Positions 59,387-64,000 of a stretch of 64,000 nt of DNA are shown here, in pieces. Positions within the stretch are counted from its first letter, which is position 1, and every line of letters starts with the position of its first letter. The translations under genes were made by a program, and so were the position numbers. Under the pieces are notes generated by a model, which saw only the letters and a list, made by a program, of their open reading frames with translations, had not been told where the DNA came from and made no database searches. The stretch comes from Cymbidium sinense. Taxonomy: Eukaryota > Streptophyta > Magnoliopsida > Asparagales > Orchidaceae. The DNA lies in contig CM038215.1 in assembly GCA_021442155.1 (NCBI GenBank), positions 5,480,976 to 5,544,975 on the forward strand, in the 5' to 3' direction.

Positions 59387-60913
59387 GAGAAAAAATAAAC
59401 TAAATTATTGTCTTAGGATTAGATGGGGACACTTAAAGAACACAAATAAAAATATTTTTAAGAGCAAGCTACAAGAAATTAGAATTTGGGATGTTCATAA
59501 GTTAGCTAACATTATTTTGGAAAAAATATCAAGTGAAATTAAGCAAGTTGCTAAATATGTGCTTGGAGAATCAAAAGGAAAAGTTTCTTTTAATAAGAAT
59601 AGTTGGTGGTGGAGTCAGATTGTGCAAGAAAAGATAAGAAGTAAGAAGCATTGTTATAAAACTTGGTTTTGATGTAAAAATTCAGAGAATTGGGAAAGAT
59701 ATAAAGTGGCTTGTAGAGATTCTAAGAAAGCAATATATGATGCAAAAATTTAGCTTTTAGTGATTTAAAAAATTGATTAGATATAAAAGAAGGTGAAAGA
59801 TGTATGTATAAGTTAGCCAAGCAAAGTGATAGGAGAAGTAAAGACATAGTTCAAGTGAGGGGTATTAAGGATTTAAATAATAAAGTGCTTTTCTTAGAAA
59901 AAGATATTGAAAATAGGTGGATGAGGTATTTTGATAAACTTTTTAATGAAGGATCTGAAAGTACGATTGATTTTAGCAACCTTAATACCCTAAACAAAAA
60001 TAGAGAATTTCATTTCTATCATCGTATTAGTAAATCTGAAGTTAGTGAAGCTTTAAAGAAAATTAAATGTGGAAAAGCAGTAGGACCGGATAATACTCCA
60101 ATAGATGTGTGGAAATGTTTTGGAGATCAAGGAATTTCTTGGCTTACAAATCTTTTTAATGTTATTTTAAAGACTAAAAAGATGCCAGATGAGTGGAGAA
60201 AGAGTTTGTTGGTTCTTTTATTTAAGAATAAAGGTGATGCACAAGAGTGTGCAAATTATAGAGGAATTAAGTTAATGTGCCATACATTAAAACTATGGGA
60301 GAGAGTAATTGAGCATAGGTTATGATGTGATACAGAAGTTTCTCACCATCAGTTTGGTTTCATGCCAGGTAGATCTACTATGGATGCTATACATTTGTTT
60401 AAGCATAGAAAACTAAGAAGGATCTGCATATGATATTTATTAATTTAGAGAAAGCTTATGATAAAGTCTCAAGAGATGTTCTTTGGAGAGTTCTGGAACA
60501 GAAAGGAGTTAATATTGGTTATATTCAAGTCATTAAGGATATGTATACTAGAGCTATTACTTGTGTCCAAACACAAGGAGGATTGACAAAATATTTTCCT
60601 AATTCAGTTGGATTACACCAAGGATCAACATTTAGCCCTTATCTTTTTTACTTTAGTTATGGATGTTCTTACGAGGCATTTACAAGAAGATGTACCTTGG
60701 TGTATGCTTTTTGCTGATGACATTCTTCTTGTTGATAAGACTAGAGAAGGAGTCCAACAGAAACTTGAATTATGGAGGTCAACTTTAGAGTCTAAAGGTT
60801 TTCATTTAAGTAGATCTAAAACTGAATATATGGAGTGTAATTTTAGTTGTAGAAGTTTTAGTGATAGTGTTGTGACTTTAGGTGATCAAGTCATTAATAA
60901 GAGTGGCGATTGA
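59387..60913 (+). pseudogene. RTE ORF: linker and reverse transcriptase domain
   Basis: The linker has NSWWWSQIVQEKI (about 59600). RT text follows: YKLAKQSDRRSKDIVQVRGI, VSEALKKIKCGKAVGPDNTP, PDEWRKSLLVLLFKNKGDAQ, CANYRGIKLM, KLWERVIEHRL, a stop near 60323, then HHQFGFMPGRSTMDAI. Motif A reads [12 protein letters not shown] (60432-60467), where the usual catalytic Asp of FIDLEKAYD is Asn. [13 protein letters not shown] is at about 60609, and a frame change follows. The FADD box in [11 protein letters not shown] is kept (about 60700-60735). At least three frame breaks and the altered motif A make it inactive. Confidence 0.84.
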
Positions 60914-61472
60914 TATTGAGCTCTATTATTCAAAATGATGGTGAAATAGATGGAGCGTTATTAGTAGAATTCAAGTTGGATGGTTGAAGTGGAGGAATGC
61001 ATCGGCCTATTATTGATAGAAAAGTTCCACTTAAACTTAAGGGAAAATTTTATAAGATGGTGGTAAGACCTGCAATGACTTATGGTGCAGAATGTTGGCC
61101 AATAAAGAGAAGCATAAGACTAAGTTAAGTGTTATAGAGATGAGGATGCTCAGGTGGATGAGTGGCTTTACTCTTAGAGATAGAATGCAAAATGAGTATG
61201 TTCGGGAAAAAGTTGGAGTAGCTCCGGTGGTAGATAAGATTAGGGAGAGTCGCCTTAGATGGTTTGGCCACATAAAGCGTCGGTCGTCCGATGACCCGAT
61301 TAAGAGAGTAGATGCATTCGATTTACCTTATGTTAAGAAAGGTAGAGGTAGACCTAAAAAGACTTGGTTAAGCTGTATAAAAAATGATCTTAGTATAGTT
61401 GAATTAAATGAGAATTTGAAACATAATAGGACACAATGGAGACGAAGGATTAATGTAGCCGACCCCACCTAG
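60914..61472 (+). pseudogene. RTE ORF: C-terminal segment
   Basis: After broken text around 60920-61090 the frame from 61092 reads IEMRMLRWMSGFTLRDRMQN, VDKIRESRLRWFGHIKRRS and KGRGRPKKTWLSCIKNDL, then NRTQWRRRINVADPT and stop at 61470-61472. This R/W-rich C-terminus (MLRWM, LRWFGHI, GRPKKTW) is characteristic of plant RTE and related LINE ORFs. It stays in one frame to the normal stop. The last codons overlap the conserved 3' end. Confidence 0.8.
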
Positions 61473-61505
61473 TGGGATTAAGGCTTGTTGTTGTTGTTGT
61501 TGTAG

Positions 61506-64000
61506 TGTTTAGGGTTTAGGGTTTATTTATGTTTTGGGATTATGGTTTAAGGTATAGGGTTTAGGGTTGAGGGTTTTTTAGTGTTTAGGGATTAGGGTTG
61601 TAGGTTTACGGTTGTAGGTTTAGGGTTTAGGGTTTAAGGTTTTGAATTTAGGGCTTAAAGTTTTTTTTTTAAATTATATAAATAGGTAGGTTTAGGCTTA
61701 TTTAGTATATTTAGTTTATTTTTTATTTATTTCAGTTTATTATATTTTTTTATCTTTATTTAGGTTTACTATATTTATTTAGTTTAGTTTATTAATTTTA
61801 GGTTTATTTATTTTACTTTATGTTTTTTATTTTAGTTTAAATTTTAGGTTTAAGTTTAAATTTAGGTTTATTTTTTTAGTTGAGTTTTATTTTATTTTAA
61901 TTTTTTTTGGGTTTAGGTTTATTTTAATTTTAGGTTTAGGTTTAGGTTTTATTCTATTTTTAGGTTTAGGTTTTATTTTTTTTATTTTTTAGGTTTTATT
62001 TTTTTTTAGATTTAAGTTTATTTTTAGTTTATTTTATTTTATTTAGTTTATTTTTGGATTAGGCTTAGGTTTTGTTTATTTCAGTTTAGGTTTAGGATTT
62101 TTTTATTTTATCATTTTCATTTTATCTTAGGTTTGGATTTTATTTTTTATTTATTTTTAGTTTTATTTTTTATGTTTAGGTTCTTATTTAGTTTTTATTT
62201 TTTTTCTTTTAGGTTTATTTTATTTTTATTTTACTTTTAGTTCATATTTTATTTAGGTTTGTTATTATTAAGTTTATTTTAGTTTTTAGTTTAATTTAAG
62301 TTTTATTTATTTTACTTTAGTTTATATTTATTTTTTTATTTTTAGGTTTAGGTTTTTAATTTATTTTATTTTATTTATTTTATTTCATTTAGGTTTAAGT
62401 TTTTTTATTTATTTTATTTTTAGTTTTTATTTGGTTTAAGTTAAGTTTTTTAGGTTTAGAGGGTTTAGGGTTTAGGGTTTAGGGTTTTAGGGTTTATGCT
62501 TTAGGGTTAGGGTTTATGGTTTATGGTTTAGGGTTTAGTGTTTAGGCTTTATGCTTTAAGGTTTAGGGTTTAGGGTTTAGGGTTAGCTTAAGGTTTATGG
62601 TTAGTTTAGGGATTTGGGTTTACGCTTTAGGGTTTAGTGTTTTGAGGGTATAGGATTTAGGGTTTAGGGTTAGTTTAGAGTTTAGGGTTTAGGGTTTTAG
62701 GGTTTAGGGTTTAGGGTTTAGGGTTATGGGTTTAGGGTTTAAGATTTAGGGTTGTAGGTTTAGGGTTCCGGGTTTTTTTTTATTAAGTAAACTGATAGGT
62801 TTAGGCTTATTTAGTTTATTTAGTTTCTTTATTATTTATTTTAGTTTATTCTATTTTTCATTTTTATTTATGTTTTTTTATTTTTATTTAGTTTTGTTTA
62901 TAATTATTAGGTTTATTTATTTTAGTTTTGGTTTTAATTTAGCATCTTTTTTAGGTTTAGGTTTAGGTTTATGTTATTTTTTAGTTTAATTTTATTTTTT
63001 ATTTTTTTGTTTTGGTTCTATTTTTATTTTAGGTTTAGGTTTTTATTTTATTTTTTTAGGTTTATTTTTTGGTTTTATTTTTTAATTTAGGTTTAGTTTT
63101 GTTTTTAGTTAATTTTATTTTATTCAGTTTAGGGTTTAGTTTTAATTTATTTTAGGTCTATGTTTATGTTTTATTTATTTTAGTTTAATTTATTTTTGTT
63201 TAAGTTTAGGTTTATTTTATTTTGTTTATTTTAGGTTTAGGCTTTTTTGGTTTAGGGTTTAGGTTCTATTTTTTGTATATTTTTAAGTTTTATTTTTAGA
63301 TTTATTTTTTAAGTTTTAGTTTTTATCTAATTTTTATTTTAATTTATTTTATGTTTATTTTATTCTTATTTTACATTTAGTTTTTATTTTATTTAGGTTT
63401 TTAAATTTTAGGTTTATTATATTTTTTTGTTTAGTTTAAGTTTTTATTTATTTTAATTTAGTTTAGTTTTTATTTTTTATTTTATTTTAATTTTTAGGTT
63501 TAGGTTTAGGTTTATGTTTAGGTTTTTATTATATTTAGGTTTATGTTTATTTATTTATTTTATTATTAGGTTCTATTTAGTTTAGGTTTAGGTTTTTAGG
63601 GTTTATGGTTTAGGGTTTAGAGTTTAGGGTTTGGGGTTTAGGGTTGTAGGTTTAGGGTTGTAGGTTTTAGGGTTTAGGGTTTAGGGTTTAGGGTTTAGTG
63701 TTTATGGTTTAGGGTTTAGGTTTTAAGGTTTTAGGGTTTAGGGTTTAGGGTTTAGGTTTTAGGGTTTTAAGGTTTAGAATTTTGGATTTAGGTTTGTAGG
63801 TTTAGGATTTAGAGTTAGGGTTTTTTTTCTATTTTTATTTTTCTTATTTTTATGGTTTAGGGTTTAGGGTTTAGGTTTTAGGTTTAAGGTTCACATTTTA
63901 GTTTAGGGTTTAAGTTTTAGGTTTTGGGTTCAGCTTTTAGTTTAGGGTTTTGGGTTTTTAGTTTTTTTAATATAGAAAAATTTAGATCAAACATTTCTTT
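61506..64000 (-). repeat. Inverted satellite: TTTAGGG blocks alternating with TTTATT/TTTAGG blocks
   Basis: TTTAGGG-like text at about 61506-61660, 62455-62770 and 63595-63830 alternates with AT-rich TTTATTTTA/TTTAGG text. A reverse landmark lies at 62782-62799 and a weaker one near 61671-61697. The longest clean TTTAGGG run (four to five units) is near 63670-63700. The last 40 bases depart from the repeat. No gene or GRP module is recognised. Confidence 0.83.
62782..62799 (-). repeat. Satellite landmark, reverse orientation (second)
   Basis: ATTAAGTAAACTGATAGG is the reverse complement of CCTATCAGTTTACTTAAT. Confidence 0.72.

Larger units (their letters stand above)
58701..61505 (+). mobile_element. 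RTE-clade LINE, 5'-truncated and decayed
   Basis: A single-ORF LINE with AP endonuclease and reverse transcriptase, ending GACCCCACCTAGTGGGAT, AAGGC and (TTG)n (61485-61502), the typical 3' end of plant RTE elements. The endonuclease N-terminus is missing, so the copy is 5' truncated near 58700. Several stops and frameshifts break the ORF. It sits in the inverted arm, sense on the T-rich strand, with TTTAGGG sequence directly after the TTG tail. Confidence 0.88.

Overview
The window looks like nuclear heterochromatin from a seed plant, species not resolvable. The evidence is degenerate CCCTAAA (plant-type TTTAGGG) repeat throughout, plant L1-type LINEs carrying a CCHC knuckle and a C-terminal RNase H domain, an RTE-clade LINE ending in (TTG)n, and fragments of a plant glycine-rich RNA-binding protein (GRP) gene. 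I see no intact host gene, rRNA, tRNA or CRISPR array.

About two thirds of the window is one compound satellite. Its blocks are (i) telomere-like CCCTAAA sequence, (ii) longer AT-rich blocks where the motif has decayed to CCTAAA, ACTAAA and AATAAA, (iii) a landmark of the form CCTAYYRGTTTACTTAATTT that closes the AT-rich blocks, (iv) a roughly 0.35-0.49 kb module derived from the 3' end of a GRP gene, present in 11 copies, and (v) between 24.6 and 50.7 kb, GC-rich blocks built on CCCTGGG/CCCTGAG-like units. In five GRP copies the element AAAGTAACTAAATAAATT lies 69-74 bp upstream, so the module was amplified as part of the satellite. The A-rich strand is the + strand from 1 to about 57,317. 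There the polarity flips, and TTTAGG/TTTAGGG is on the + strand to the end.

Transposons interrupt the array: two long decayed L1 copies (about 17.9-23.9 kb and 38.3-45.9 kb), two 3' fragments of the same L1 family (13.2-14.1 kb and 16.1-17.4 kb, the second nested in a GRP module), and a 5'-truncated RTE LINE (58.7-61.5 kb). All L1 copies are sense on the A-rich strand, while the RTE element is sense on the T-rich strand. A 6.7 kb non-coding stretch (30.5-37.2 kb) may be a long-LTR retrotransposon remnant with a primer-binding-like site.

No genes work together here as a pathway. The coherent story is structural: a telomere-like satellite that apparently captured a retrocopied GRP 3' end, amplified it, diverged by strand-biased substitution, was inverted at least once and was repeatedly hit by LINEs. 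Boundaries were read by eye and are good to about 5-30 bp, less in the repeat blocks.
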